64,000 nt of DNA from Gammaproteobacteria bacterium (GCA_020851435.1 JADZCS010000043.1:1-64000), one strand, 5' to 3'; shown: positions 8,898 to 18,579, counted from the first letter of the stretch. Translations and numbers: made by a program. The notes: generated by a model not told the origin, from the sequence alone.

Positions 8898-9802
8898 GTG
8901 AGCCTCCCTCCCTGCCATCTTCCCAGGTAGCCGGTCACCAGCGCGACGGCGACGAAGATGACCATCATGCCGAGGACCTGCGTCAGCGACAGTACCTCGC
9001 CGAGCACGAGCCAGCCAATCAGCGCGGCGATCGCCGGGTTGACGTAGCCGTAGGTGCCGACGACCGCCGGGGACGTGTTGTGCACGAGGTAGGCATAGGC
9101 CGTGTAGGCCAGGCAGGAGCTGGCCAGCGTCAGCCACAGGAATGCGGCGAGGCCGCGCGGCTCGAGCGTCAGCGTCAGTGGCGCGCCGGAGACGGCCGCG
9201 AGCGCCAGCAGCCCGAGGCCGCCGCACAGCATCTGCATGGCGGTGAACATGGTGGTCGGCGTGGTGGGCTCGTCGTTGCGATAGACCATCGTGCCGAGCG
9301 ACCAGCCCAGGCAACCGAGCAGGATCACGAACTGCCAGCGGAAGTCGGGCGGCAGCAGGCCGCCCTTCGGCCACAGGATCAGCGCGACGCCCAGCAGGCC
9401 GACCAGCAGTCCGGCCCTGGCCATGCCCGACAGCGGCACTGCGCGCCTGCCCATGGTGCCGAGCCAGGCGATCCACAGCGCCGGCGTCGCGTTGAGCATG
9501 GCCGCGACGTTCGAGGGCACGTGCTGCATCGCCAGCACGTTGGTGCCGTTGCTCGCGACCACCGTGAACAGGCCCGTCAGGGCCGCCGTGCGCCACTCGC
9601 GCCGGACGCGGGGCGGCCTTTCGCCGCGCCACAGCGCGACGCTGCCGAGGATCACGGCGGCAAGCAGGAAACGGTAGGCGGCCGCGGTCAGTGGCGGCTC
9701 CTCCGCCACCATGACTTTGGTGGCGAGATAGCTCGAGCCCCACACCAGGTAAACCGTGGCGAGCGCCAGTGCGACCTTGAGCCTTCGGCCGCCGTCCGGC
9801 AT
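8894..9802 (-). CDS. EamA/DMT family transporter
   Basis: 302 residues with about ten hydrophobic helices in two repeated halves, the layout of EamA drug/metabolite transporters. Landmarks are VYLVWGSSYLATK in helix 1, TPALWIAW in half one and the NPAIAALIGWLVLGE motif in half two, the usual family signature. It is probably an inner-membrane exporter of small metabolites or amino acids. The ATG lies in a TGATG junction with the OPT transporter gene, so the two are co-translated. A peptide-importing operon would benefit from an amino-acid efflux valve; that role is inference. Confidence 0.85.
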   Translation of the reverse strand: MPDGGRRLKVALALATVYLVWGSSYLATKVMVAEEPPLTAAAYRFLLAAVILGSVALWRGERPPRVRREWRTAALTGLFTVVASNGTNVLAMQHVPSNVAAMLNATPALWIAWLGTMGRRAVPLSGMARAGLLVGLLGVALILWPKGGLLPPDFRWQFVILLGCLGWSLGTMVYRNDEPTTPTTMFTAMQMLCGGLGLLALAAVSGAPLTLTLEPRGLAAFLWLTLASSCLAYTAYAYLVHNTSPAVVGTYGYVNPAIAALIGWLVLGEVLSLTQVLGMMVIFVAVALVTGYLGRWQGGRLT

Positions 9803-11757
9803 CAGGTCGATCGACGCGGCGTCGCGTGCCGGAACATCCACCAGCCCACGACCGCGAGCCCCGCCACGCCCGCCCACTGTCCGAGGCGCATCGACTGGGC
9901 GACGGCCAGCACGTCGGCGTCCTGGCTGATCACGATCGGCACCGCGATCAGCACGCCGATGATGGCTTCGCCGGCGATCAGGCCTGCGGCGAACAGCAGG
10001 CCGTTCTGCTTGAGCTTCTCCGGGTCCTGGCCCGGATTGCGTCGCGCATGCCAGCGGTCGGCCAGCTCGGCGAGCACGCCGCCCACGAACACCGGGGTGG
10101 ACAGCTCCAGCGGCAGGTACAGGCCGACCGCGACGGCGAGGATCGGCGCGCGCCACTTGCTGCCGCGCGCACGCAAGGCCTGGTCGACCACGATGACGAC
10201 GACGCCCACGGCCGCGCCGAGGGCGATCATGTCCCAGGGCAGGCCGCCGCCGAAGATGCCCTTGGCGACCGAGGCCATGAGGTTGGCCTGCGGCGCCGGC
10301 AGCGCCGTGACGCCCTCGCGTGCCGGGGTGCCGATGCCGTAGGCCTCGAGCAGCAGGTTAAGCACGGGCGCCATCACGGCCGCGCCGGAGATCGCGCCGA
10401 TCGCCAGCATGACCTGCTGGCGCCAGGGCGTGGCGCCCACCAGCTGGCCGGCCTTGAGGTCCTGAAGGTTGTCGCCGGCCACCGAGGCCGCGCTGCAGAT
10501 CACCGCGCCGACCATGATCGCGGCCACGGGGCCGACCGTCGAGCCGCTGCCCAGGAAGCCCAGCAGCACCAGCGACACGAACAGGATGGTCGAGATGGTC
10601 ATGCCGGAGACGGGGTTGTTCGACGAGCCCACCAGGCCCGCCATGTAGCCCGACACCGACGAGAACACGAAGCCGGCGATGACCATGATGATCGCCATCG
10701 CGAAGGCGATGCCGATCGCCGCGCCGCTGGCGACGTTACCGGCGTGCAGCACGGCGTAATACAGCGCGAACAGCGGCAGCACGAACAGCACGATGCCCGT
10801 GAGGACCATCGGCATCGGCAGGTCGCGCTCGGTATGCGGCAGGTCGGCGCGCTTCTCCGAGCCGGCGCCGAGGCCGCTCTTCACGCCCGAGAGCAGCGAC
10901 TTGCGCAGCGTCCACAGCGACCACAGGCCGCCGACGAGCATGGCGCCGACGCCGATGTAGCGGACCTTGGCGTTCCAGATCGCGAAAGCCGCGTCCTCGG
11001 CGGAGGCGCCGGCCAGGCTTGTGACCAGGGCCGGGTCATGGCTGCCGAAGAACGTGCTGTAGACCGGGATGAACACCCACCACGACAGCGCGCCGCCGAC
11101 CAGCATCAGCAGGCCGACGTTCATGCCGACGATGTAGCCCACCGCCAGCAGGGCGGGCGACAGGTTGAAGCCGAAGAACGCGATGGTGCGCTCGCCGAGG
11201 AAGCGCGAGGCCGTGAACGCCTCGGGCGAGAGCTTGAGTCCCGACAGCGCGAACTTGAAGGCGGCGCCGGTCAGGGCCGCGAAGCCGAGCGCCTTCGCGC
11301 CGGGGCCCGGGTTCTCGCCGGCCTTGAGCACTTCGGCGGTGGCCACGCCCTCGGGGAACTGCAGCTTCTGCTCGAGGATCAGCGTGCGCCGCAGCGGCAC
11401 CGACAGCAGCACGCCGAGTACGCCGCCGAGGCCGACGATCGCGAACACCCACCAGTAGTCGAAGCGCTGCCAGTGGCCCAGCAGGATCAGCGCCGGCAGC
11501 GTGAAGATCGCGCCAGAGGCGATCGACGAGCCGGCCGACGCGCCGGTGGCGACGATGTTGTTCTCGAGGATGCTCGAGTTGCCGAGCACCCTGAGCACCG
11601 CCATCGAGATCACCGCCGCCGGGATCGCGGTGGCCACGGTGAGGCCCGCGAACAGGCCGAGGTAGGCGTTGGCCGCCGCCAGGATCATGGTCAGCAGTAT
11701 CGACAGGATGATGGCGCGCAGCGTGAGCTGCGCGGCCTGCGTGTCGGTCGTGACCAT
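9802..11757 (-). CDS. OPT family oligopeptide transporter
   Basis: 651 residues with about 14-16 hydrophobic segments. The OPT superfamily imports small peptides or metal-chelate complexes by proton symport. Seen here: GLFAGLTVATAIPAAVISMAVLR near the N terminus (a family-typical stretch), SSNNPVSGMTISTI in the middle and AGDNLQDLKAGQLVGATPWRQQ later. ATG 11757 has a GGAG ribosome site. It follows the M2 peptidase gene by 15 bases and overlaps EamA by one base, between an extracytoplasmic peptidase and an efflux pump, which supports a peptide import role. Confidence 0.92.
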   Translation of the reverse strand: MVTTDTQAAQLTLRAIILSILLTMILAAANAYLGLFAGLTVATAIPAAVISMAVLRVLGNSSILENNIVATGASAGSSIASGAIFTLPALILLGHWQRFDYWWVFAIVGLGGVLGVLLSVPLRRTLILEQKLQFPEGVATAEVLKAGENPGPGAKALGFAALTGAAFKFALSGLKLSPEAFTASRFLGERTIAFFGFNLSPALLAVGYIVGMNVGLLMLVGGALSWWVFIPVYSTFFGSHDPALVTSLAGASAEDAAFAIWNAKVRYIGVGAMLVGGLWSLWTLRKSLLSGVKSGLGAGSEKRADLPHTERDLPMPMVLTGIVLFVLPLFALYYAVLHAGNVASGAAIGIAFAMAIIMVIAGFVFSSVSGYMAGLVGSSNNPVSGMTISTILFVSLVLLGFLGSGSTVGPVAAIMVGAVICSAASVAGDNLQDLKAGQLVGATPWRQQVMLAIGAISGAAVMAPVLNLLLEAYGIGTPAREGVTALPAPQANLMASVAKGIFGGGLPWDMIALGAAVGVVVIVVDQALRARGSKWRAPILAVAVGLYLPLELSTPVFVGGVLAELADRWHARRNPGQDPEKLKQNGLLFAAGLIAGEAIIGVLIAVPIVISQDADVLAVAQSMRLGQWAGVAGLAVVGWWMFRHATPRRST

Positions 11758-11772
11758 CTCTTGAAGCTCCCT

Positions 11773-13608
11773 TTACCAGCCGCACTGCCGGCCGGCGTTT
11801 TCCTTCTCGAGCCAGGACATCAGCGGCCGGTAGTAGTCGATGATCGCCGAGCCGTCCATCTGGCGCGTGCCGGTGAGCTTTTCCATGGCGTCCTGCCAGG
11901 GCTCGCTCGCGCCCATCGCCAGCATCTGCTGGAAGCGCTTGCCGGCCTCCGCGTTGCCGTAGACCGAGCAGTCGTGCAGTTGCCCCTGGTAGCCGGCGGC
12001 TTCGCACAGCGCCTTGTGGAACTGGAACTGCAGCACATAGGCGAGGAAGTAGCGCGTGTAGGGCGTGTTGCCCGGCACGTGATATTTGGCGCCCGGGTCG
12101 AAGTCTTCCTCGCTGCGCGCGACCGGCGAATCGACGCCCTGGTACTTGCGCCGCAGCTCCCACCAGGCCTTGTTGTAGTCGGCCGGCTTGATCTGCCCGG
12201 AAAAAACGCCCCAGCGCCATTGGTCGATGAGCTTGCCGAAGGGTAGGAACGCGACCTTGTCCAGCGCGCTCTTCATCTGGCCGTTGATCAGCGCCTTGTC
12301 GGCCAGCGCCGGGTCGATCTTGACCGCCGGCACCAGGCCCGCCTGGACCAGGTAGCCGCGCGTCATCGACAGGTTCATGGTGTCGCCGATGGCCTCGTGG
12401 AAGCCATCGTTGGCGCCGGCCTGGAACAGCAGGGGCTGGTCGCGGTAGGAGAGGTAGTAATAGACGTGGCCGAGCTCGTGGTAGATCGTGTAGAGATCTT
12501 CCTCGGCCGGCTGGATGCACATCTTGATGCGCACGTCGTCCCGGGTATCCATGCTCCAGGCGCTGGCGTGGCAGACCACGTCGCGGTCCTGCGGGCGCTT
12601 GAGCATCGAACGCGTCCAGAAGCTGTCGGGCAGCTTCGGGAAGCCCATCGAGGTGTAGAACGCCTCGGCCGAGCGCGTCATCTTCACGGCGTCGTAGCCC
12701 TGCTTCTTCAGCGAGCTGCCCACGTCGAGGTCGGAGACGCCCGGATAAGGTTCCAGCAGGTCGTAGACGTTGTTCCACTGCTGGGCCCACATGTTCCCGA
12801 GCAGGTGCGCGGGAATGGGCTTGCCGTCGGGCACGCGGGCCTTGCCGTACGTCGCCTGCAGCCTGCCGCGCGCGTAGCAGTGCAGCTGGTCGTAGAGCGG
12901 CTTGACCTGGCCCCACAGGCGCTCGGTCTCGTCGGAGAATTGCGCGGGCGTCATGTCGTAGCCGGAGCGCCACATTTCGCCCAAGTCCTTGAAGCCCAGC
13001 GACTGCGAGCCCTCGTTGGCCAGTTCGACGAAGCGCTCGTAGTCCTTGCGCATGGGTCGCGAGATCGTGTGCCAGCCCTGCCAGGCTTCCAGCTGCGCGT
13101 CGTAGTCGCGGCTCCTGACCAGCACGTCGGAGAGCTCGTCGAGGTTGCGGCAGCTCTCCGGTCCCTTCGGGCAGTACTTGCCGGCACCGTAGCTGGCGTC
13201 CATGCGCGCCGCGATCTCGGTGAGTTCGGCGCGCTTCTTCGCGTCGTCCGGGGCGGGCGCGGCCACGCCGAGCTTGAGCAGCAGCATCGATCGCGCGGCC
13301 GACGGCGACACCTGCTGGCCTTCGTAGCGGGCCGCGTCCTTGACCGCCTTCGTGTAGTACTCGAGGTAGCGGTCCTGGGCCCGCGCCGCCAGCAACTGGG
13401 TGTCGTCGTTGATGTAGGTCTGCTGCGTCCAGACCGCCGCGTTGACCTCCTTCCAGTGCGCGAGCAGCTCGGTGTTGCTGCGCGCCACGAACTGGTCGGC
13501 GCTTTCAGCCGGTGCAGCGCCCGGCTTCTTTCCGCAGCCTGCCAGCATCGAGGCGCCGAGCACGGCCACGACGGCAACCGTCAGCGGCCTGCGTGTGCGA
13601 ATGCCCAT
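11773..13608 (-). CDS. M2 family peptidyl-dipeptidase (ACE-like) lipoprotein
   Basis: 611 residues. The signal peptide ends in a lipobox LAGC (Cys25), so the mature enzyme is a lipoprotein facing the periplasm or cell surface. The zinc motif HELGH is at about 378-382 and the third ligand Glu in GFHEAIGD at ~405; both are as in angiotensin-converting-enzyme relatives, which remove C-terminal dipeptides. The 15 extra upstream codons are rejected because GGGAGG sits eight bases before ATG 13608. Placed between POT and OPT peptide transporter genes, it likely produces dipeptides for uptake. Confidence 0.93.
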   Translation of the reverse strand: MGIRTRRPLTVAVVAVLGASMLAGCGKKPGAAPAESADQFVARSNTELLAHWKEVNAAVWTQQTYINDDTQLLAARAQDRYLEYYTKAVKDAARYEGQQVSPSAARSMLLLKLGVAAPAPDDAKKRAELTEIAARMDASYGAGKYCPKGPESCRNLDELSDVLVRSRDYDAQLEAWQGWHTISRPMRKDYERFVELANEGSQSLGFKDLGEMWRSGYDMTPAQFSDETERLWGQVKPLYDQLHCYARGRLQATYGKARVPDGKPIPAHLLGNMWAQQWNNVYDLLEPYPGVSDLDVGSSLKKQGYDAVKMTRSAEAFYTSMGFPKLPDSFWTRSMLKRPQDRDVVCHASAWSMDTRDDVRIKMCIQPAEEDLYTIYHELGHVYYYLSYRDQPLLFQAGANDGFHEAIGDTMNLSMTRGYLVQAGLVPAVKIDPALADKALINGQMKSALDKVAFLPFGKLIDQWRWGVFSGQIKPADYNKAWWELRRKYQGVDSPVARSEEDFDPGAKYHVPGNTPYTRYFLAYVLQFQFHKALCEAAGYQGQLHDCSVYGNAEAGKRFQQMLAMGASEPWQDAMEKLTGTRQMDGSAIIDYYRPLMSWLEKENAGRQCGW

Positions 13609-13624
13609 GTCGCGTACCTCCCGC

Positions 13625-14989
13625 TCAGGCCTTCCGGGCCGACTCCGCGCCATGCGTCCAGCGCATCAGCGTGCCTGACACGGTCCACAGCACGAAGGAG
13701 AACACGAACAGCACGATGGCGATGCCGCCGAAGATCGACAACTCGCCCAGCGACTCGGCGTAGGAGCCGATGATGCCCGCGAGCCAGTTGGCGACGAAGT
13801 TGATCATGAACCAGACGCCCATCATCAGCGACGCGAGCCGCAGCGGCGCGAGCTTGGTGACCATCGACAGGCCGACCGGCGAGATGCACAGCTCGCCCGT
13901 GGTGTGGAAGAAGTAGGCGATCACCAGCCAGATCATGCTGGCCTTGCCGGCTGCCTGCTGGTCGAACACCGCGGCGATCATGGCCAGGAAGCCGATGCCC
14001 GTCAGGAACAGGCCGAGCACCATCTTGTGCGGCGTCGGCGGGTTGCGGCCGGACTCGCCGAGCTTGCTCCACGCCAGCGAGAACAGCGGCGCCAGCAGCA
14101 CGATGAACAGCGGGTTCAGCGACTGGAACCAGCCCGCCGGCACCTCGAAGCCGCCGAGCATGCGGTCGGTCTTCTCGGCGGCGTAGATGTTCATGAGGCC
14201 GCCGGCCTGCTCGAACGCCGCCCAGAACAGCACCACGAACACGAACAGCATGAAGATGACCTTGAGGCGGTCCACTTCGTCGTGCGTCAGCGGTGCGTGC
14301 TTGCCGCCGCTCTGCGCGAGCGAGCGGGTTGCGGCCGGCACCGTGCCGATGTCGCCGAGGTAGCGGCGGGCCAGCAGCAGCTGGATGATGACCGACAGGA
14401 TCATGCCGATGCCGGCGGCCATGTAGCCGTAACGCCAGCCCCAGGCCGGGTCCTCGCCGAGCGTCGAGCAGATGAACGGCGCGATGAAGGCGCCGGCGTT
14501 GATGCCCATGTAGAAGATCGTGAAGGCGCCGTCGCGGCGGGAGTCGCCTTCGGGATACAGGTCGCCGACCATGGTCGAGATGTTGGGCTTGAAGAAGCCG
14601 TTGCCGATCACCAGCAGCACGAGGCCCACGTAGAACAGCGTGAGGTTGCCGGGGATCGCCGAGGCCAGCGTGAACTGCCCCGCGGCCATCACCAGGCCGC
14701 CGATGATCACGCACTTGCGCTGCCCGAGGTAGTTGTCGGCCAGCCAGCCGCCGATCAGGGGCGTGAAGTAGACGAAGCCCGTGAACAGGCCGTACAGCTG
14801 CAGCGCCTCGGCCTGTGTCCAGCCGAAGCCCGGGTTGGCCGCCTCGGTGCCCGCAATGACCGACAGCACCAGCAGCGCGCGCATGCCGTAGTAGCTGAAT
14901 CGCTCCCACATTTCGGTGGCGAACAGCAGGAACAGGCCCTTCGGGTGGCCTAGGAAGGTGCCCTGGGGCACTTGGACGTCGCTGGTCAT
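13625..14989 (-). CDS. POT (PTR2) family di/tripeptide:proton symporter
   Basis: 454 residues, 12-14 hydrophobic helices. FATEMWERFSYYGMRALL in helix 1 is the E-x-x-E-R-F-x-Y-Y-G proton-coupling motif of POT transporters. The FYMGINAGAFIAPFICSTLGE motif of helices 4-5 is present too. It should import di- and tripeptides. The open frame extends 25 codons upstream, but ATG 14989 fits the family start and has AGGGA before it. It is the first gene of a five-gene operon with 16 bases to the M2 peptidase gene. A second POT gene lies at 16.3 kb, a likely paralogue. Confidence 0.94.
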   Translation of the reverse strand: MTSDVQVPQGTFLGHPKGLFLLFATEMWERFSYYGMRALLVLSVIAGTEAANPGFGWTQAEALQLYGLFTGFVYFTPLIGGWLADNYLGQRKCVIIGGLVMAAGQFTLASAIPGNLTLFYVGLVLLVIGNGFFKPNISTMVGDLYPEGDSRRDGAFTIFYMGINAGAFIAPFICSTLGEDPAWGWRYGYMAAGIGMILSVIIQLLLARRYLGDIGTVPAATRSLAQSGGKHAPLTHDEVDRLKVIFMLFVFVVLFWAAFEQAGGLMNIYAAEKTDRMLGGFEVPAGWFQSLNPLFIVLLAPLFSLAWSKLGESGRNPPTPHKMVLGLFLTGIGFLAMIAAVFDQQAAGKASMIWLVIAYFFHTTGELCISPVGLSMVTKLAPLRLASLMMGVWFMINFVANWLAGIIGSYAESLGELSIFGGIAIVLFVFSFVLWTVSGTLMRWTHGAESARKA

Positions 14990-15088
14990 TGGGGATCCCT
15001 GTTTCAGGCGGCGACGGGGGTGCTTCCCCGCGCCAAGATGGCAGGAGTCTCCACGATTTTGCATCGCGGCGGCAAGGAGTTATGCGAT

Positions 15089-15114
15089 GGGCGCCCGCCG
15101 CGGGGCGGTGCCCC
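15089..15114 (-). terminator. GC-rich stem-loop after the 360-residue gene
   Basis: The bases GGGCGCCCGCC and GGCGGTGCCC form a near-perfect stem with a 4-5 base loop, starting 7 bases past the stop of the unrecognised gene on the minus strand. No T-run follows, so it may slow or stabilise rather than terminate fully. It lies upstream of the peptide-use operon, so it could separate the two transcripts. Confidence 0.35.
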
Positions 15115-15121
15115 GATGGGC

Positions 15122-16204
15122 TTACCAGCCCCTGCCGATGCCCAGTTTCATGTTCACGATCGAAAAGTACAGCAGCACCAGGTTTTCCACCGGCACATCG
15201 TCCATCAAGCCGCTCTGCACGGTGTTCGGTGCGCCCGGCTCCGGATCACCCGACATATTGTCCTTGATCATCTTCTTGGTGCCCTTCTCGAAGCCCTTCT
15301 TGGCCACCTTCGCGACGACGTCGTTAGCCTCGTCGACGAAGCGCTTCTCGACGTCGGTGTCGATCACCTTGGTCCACACGTTGAAGGGGACGGGCAGCTT
15401 CTTGAAGATCTTCTTGATCCATTCCCCGCCGAACAGGGCCTGCGCGGCGCCGGAACTCGCGATCTTGAGTCCGCCCGTGCTCAGCGCCTTGCCGAAGCTG
15501 TCTCCGGCGGCCAGCGAGGTGCCCGCTTCAAGGGTACCCTGGGCGACGATGAGCACGTACTCCCCTGCCGTGGTGAGTTTCGCACCGCTGATCTTGAAGG
15601 CGCCAAGGAACATGCTGCCGGCGCCGTAGAGCGCCGCGGCGCCGACGTTGCCGGTGTCCTGGTACTTGCCGAAGCCCTTCATGGCCGAGCTGCCGGCCAG
15701 CAGGCCGGAGGCGGCGCCGCCGGTCGCGATCGTCGAACCGATCGCCACCACGTCGGCCGAGGTGTCGCGGATGAACCGGCTCGCATCGATCAGGCCGTCG
15801 TAGTCCTTGACCGACTTCTCCATCGCCTGCAGGTTCTGCTGCTGGACGTCCTTGAGTATGTTGGTGAACTGGGCACGCTGGGCCGCAGTGCGCTTGACCT
15901 TGTACTCGATGTCGAACGCGATGTCGTACATCGACTGGGCCGCGCGCTGCGTGTAGCTGACCATGTCGGCACTGGTCGCGCGCCTGGCGAAGTCCCGGAC
16001 TGTGTCCCACTCGACCTCGAGCGTCACGACGTCAGGCATGCTCCAGCTGAACGGGTTGCTCCACGAGGACTGTGACAGGGTCACCTTGTCGTAGAGATCT
16101 ATCTGGTAGTAGGTCTGCCAGTACGACATGACCAGGCGCTCGATCACGTCCCAGTCGACGGCGTACTCCTGGCCGCTGCGTGTCGTCACAAACTGATAGG
16201 CCAT
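15122..16204 (-). CDS. Unrecognised 360-residue protein with a Gly/Ala-rich central region
   Basis: I do not recognise this protein. There is no signal peptide. Residues 1-160 are polar and aromatic-rich (DWDVIERLVMSYWQTYYQID, then a helical stretch with QQQNLQAMEKSVKDYDGLID). Residues ~175-270 hold several short Gly/Ala/Ser-rich hydrophobic segments (VVAIGSTIATGGAASGLL, NVGAAALYGAGSMFLGAF). Then comes a Lys-rich amphipathic part (WIKKIFKKLPVPFN, VAKKGFEKGTKKMIKDN) and a short hydrophobic tail. Such glycine-rich blocks occur in membrane-inserting toxins and in structural linkers, but nothing proves either. It lies alone between two POT loci on the same strand with its own 128-base upstream gap. 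Confidence 0.8.
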   Translation of the reverse strand: MAYQFVTTRSGQEYAVDWDVIERLVMSYWQTYYQIDLYDKVTLSQSSWSNPFSWSMPDVVTLEVEWDTVRDFARRATSADMVSYTQRAAQSMYDIAFDIEYKVKRTAAQRAQFTNILKDVQQQNLQAMEKSVKDYDGLIDASRFIRDTSADVVAIGSTIATGGAASGLLAGSSAMKGFGKYQDTGNVGAAALYGAGSMFLGAFKISGAKLTTAGEYVLIVAQGTLEAGTSLAAGDSFGKALSTGGLKIASSGAAQALFGGEWIKKIFKKLPVPFNVWTKVIDTDVEKRFVDEANDVVAKVAKKGFEKGTKKMIKDNMSGDPEPGAPNTVQSGLMDDVPVENLVLLYFSIVNMKLGIGRGW

Positions 16205-16294
16205 GGCAGGGTGCTCCGGGTAGTTGCGCGTCCTGTGCGTTGAAGCACTCTCACGGGACCTTTCCTAGTCTCGCGTCTGTCGCGGTGCGGCGGC

Positions 16295-16314
16295 AAGGGG
16301 GCATCGTACCCCTT
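16295..16314 (-). terminator. Stem-loop downstream of the second POT gene
   Basis: AAGGGG and CCCCTT form a six-base stem around an eight-base loop, 18 bases past the POT stop on the minus strand. Only two T residues follow before GC-rich sequence, so intrinsic termination would be weak. It may mark the end of the dtd-tat-POT transcript before the next gene. Confidence 0.33.
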
Positions 16315-16332
16315 ATCGGCTACGCGGCCCTG

Positions 16333-17796
16333 TCAGCGCACGCCGCCCATCAGGCGCGTCAGCGGCTTCGCTAGCAGCAGCAGGATCACGCCGACGATCA
16401 CGCCGTACCAGGTGATGCCCATGAAGCGGGCTGGCATGGCGGCGACGTCGCCCGCGTCGAAGGTGCCGGCGATCAGGCCGGCCAGCAGCTTGCCCAGCGA
16501 GCTCGCCAGGAACCACACGCCCATCATCTGGCCGACGAAGCGCGCCGGCGCCAGCTTGGTCACCGTCGACAGGCCCACCGGGCTCAGGCACAGCTCGCCG
16601 AACACGTGGATCATGTAGGTCAGCACCAGCCAGTGCACCGGCGATTCGAAGCCGGCGGCGACGATGCTGGCGGCATGCACCATGAACAGGAAGCCGCAGC
16701 CCATCAGGATCAGCGCCAGGCCGAACTTCACGGGCACGGTCGGGTCCAGCATGCGGCGGGCCAGGGCGACCCAGAGCATGGAGAACAGCGGCGCGAACAC
16801 GATCACGAACAGCGGCGGCACGCTCTGCAGCCAGCCGGCCGGGATCTCGAAGCCGCCGATGGTCCGGTCCACGAAGCGCTTCGCGAACAGGTTCAGCGAC
16901 GAGCCGCCCTGCTCGTAGCCGGCCCAGAACAGCGCGCAGGCGACGAACATGCTGAGCAGCACGACGACGCGGCGCCGCTCCACCGGCTCGAGGCCCGCGA
17001 AGAAGAACAGGTAGATGAAGTAACCAGCGGCCATGCTCACCAGCACCCAGGCCGCCCGCTTGGCGAGCGAGGCCGGATCGACGGGGATGACGCCGGTCAG
17101 GCACAGCCCGAGGCCCAGCAGGACGACGGCAAGGCCGATGCCGAGCTTGCGCCAGTCGCCGGCCAGGCCGCTGCCACCGTCGCTTCGGATGGGCGCCGCG
17201 CCGGCGCCCGCCAGGCGCTCGCGGCTGAGCCAGAACTGCAGCGTGCCCACCGGGATGGCCACCGCCGCGGCCAGGAAGCCCCAGCGCCAGCCGTACTGTT
17301 CAGCCAGGAAACCGGCGATCAGCGGCCCGATGAAGGCGCCGAGGTTGATGCCCATGTAGAAGATCGTGAAGCCCGCGTCGCGCCGCGCGCCGCCCTCGGG
17401 GTAAAGCTGTGCGACCAGCGTCGACACGTTGGGCTTCAGCAGCCCGACGCCGAGGATGATGGTGATGAGGCCGGCGAAGAACAGCGCCGGCGGGCCGGGG
17501 ATCACGAGCAGGGCGTTGCCGAGGGTCATGAGCATGCCGCCCGCCACCACGGCGCGCTGCGCGCCCACCAGCCGGTCGGCGATCCAGCCGCCCGGCAGGG
17601 CCGCCATGAAGGTCGCGGCCGTGTAGAGGCCGTAGATCGCGGTGGCGGTCTTGTCGTCGAGGCCGAAGCCGCCGGACTGCACCGAGTCGACGAGGAACAG
17701 CACCAGCAGGGCGCGCATTCCGTAGAACGTGAAGCGCTCCCACATCTCGGTGAAGAACAGCGTCGACAGCGCGCGCGGGTGTCCGAAGAAGCTCAC
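16333..17796 (-). CDS. POT (PTR2) family peptide:proton symporter, second copy
   Basis: 487 residues with ~14 hydrophobic helices. FFTEMWERFTFYGMRALL in helix 1 carries the POT ExxER motif with FYG, and TIFYMGINLGAFIGPLIAG matches the second PTR2 signature. It is similar in design to the POT at 13.6-15.0 kb but diverged, so an older paralogue. The gene starts two bases after the tatC stop, an arrangement not part of the usual tat operon, so it is probably transcribed with tatABC. Imports di/tripeptides; specificity unknown. Confidence 0.93.
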   Translation of the reverse strand: MSFFGHPRALSTLFFTEMWERFTFYGMRALLVLFLVDSVQSGGFGLDDKTATAIYGLYTAATFMAALPGGWIADRLVGAQRAVVAGGMLMTLGNALLVIPGPPALFFAGLITIILGVGLLKPNVSTLVAQLYPEGGARRDAGFTIFYMGINLGAFIGPLIAGFLAEQYGWRWGFLAAAVAIPVGTLQFWLSRERLAGAGAAPIRSDGGSGLAGDWRKLGIGLAVVLLGLGLCLTGVIPVDPASLAKRAAWVLVSMAAGYFIYLFFFAGLEPVERRRVVVLLSMFVACALFWAGYEQGGSSLNLFAKRFVDRTIGGFEIPAGWLQSVPPLFVIVFAPLFSMLWVALARRMLDPTVPVKFGLALILMGCGFLFMVHAASIVAAGFESPVHWLVLTYMIHVFGELCLSPVGLSTVTKLAPARFVGQMMGVWFLASSLGKLLAGLIAGTFDAGDVAAMPARFMGITWYGVIVGVILLLLAKPLTRLMGGVR

Positions 17797-17798
17797 GT

Positions 17799-18569
17799 CT
17801 ACTCCTGCTCGTCATCGTCCTTGGGGACGGCGCGGCCGCGCATGAGCAGGCGCGACGCCAGGACTCCGCCCTCGTAGAGCACGTACATGGGCAGCGCCAT
17901 GAGCGTCTGCGACACCGCATCGGGCGGCGTCAGGAACGCGGCCACCACGAAGATGCCCAGCAGCACGTAGCCGCGGTGCTTCGACAGCGACTCGACCTTG
18001 ACGATGCCGGTGAGCACCAGCAGCACCGTTGCGATCGGCACCTCGAAGGCCACGCCGAAGGCGAAGAACAGCAGCATCACGAAGTCGAGGTACTGCGTCA
18101 TGTCAGTCATCATCGTCACGCCCGCGGGCGTGGTCGCGACGAAGAACTTGAACATGACCGGGAACACGACGTAGTAGCCGAAGGCGACGCCGGTGTAGAA
18201 CAGCACGATGCTGGAGAGCAGCAGCGGCATGGCGAAGCGCTTCTCGTGGCGATAGAGCCCTGGCGCGACGAAACCCCAGATCTGGTGCAGCACGAGCGGC
18301 ATCGCCAGGAACACGGCCACGAACAGCGCGAGCTTGAACGGCGTCATGAACGGCGCCGTGACGCTGGTCGCCACCAGCGTGGCGCCGGCCGGCAACTGCT
18401 CGATGAGCGGCCTGGCCACGAACGTGAAGATCTCGTTCATGTACCAGAGGCAGGGCAGGGCGAGCACGGCGACCGCGATCACCGCCCTGAGCAGGCGGTC
18501 GCGAAGTTCGAGCAGGTGGGTGATCAGCGAGCCTTCGCCGAGCTTCTCGTCGTGGGCGGGCTCGCTCAT
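17799..18569 (-). CDS. tatC: Twin-arginine translocase subunit TatC
   Basis: 256 residues, six membrane helices. TatC recognises twin-arginine signal peptides and forms the receptor with TatB. Seen: LITHLLELRDRLLRA at the N terminus, the FALFVAVFLAMPLVLHQIWGFVAPGLY-type segment (here KLALFVAVFLAMPL then VLHQIWGFVAPGLYRHEKR), and FLTPPDAVSQTLMALPMYVLYE near the end, all strongly conserved. The upstream frame extension is Pro/Arg-rich tatB overlap and rejected; ATG 18569 begins 10 bases after tatB stops. A charged DDDEQE tail ends the protein. Confidence 0.96.
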   Translation of the reverse strand: MSEPAHDEKLGEGSLITHLLELRDRLLRAVIAVAVLALPCLWYMNEIFTFVARPLIEQLPAGATLVATSVTAPFMTPFKLALFVAVFLAMPLVLHQIWGFVAPGLYRHEKRFAMPLLLSSIVLFYTGVAFGYYVVFPVMFKFFVATTPAGVTMMTDMTQYLDFVMLLFFAFGVAFEVPIATVLLVLTGIVKVESLSKHRGYVLLGIFVVAAFLTPPDAVSQTLMALPMYVLYEGGVLASRLLMRGRAVPKDDDEQE

Positions 18570-18579
18570 GCCGGGGCCT

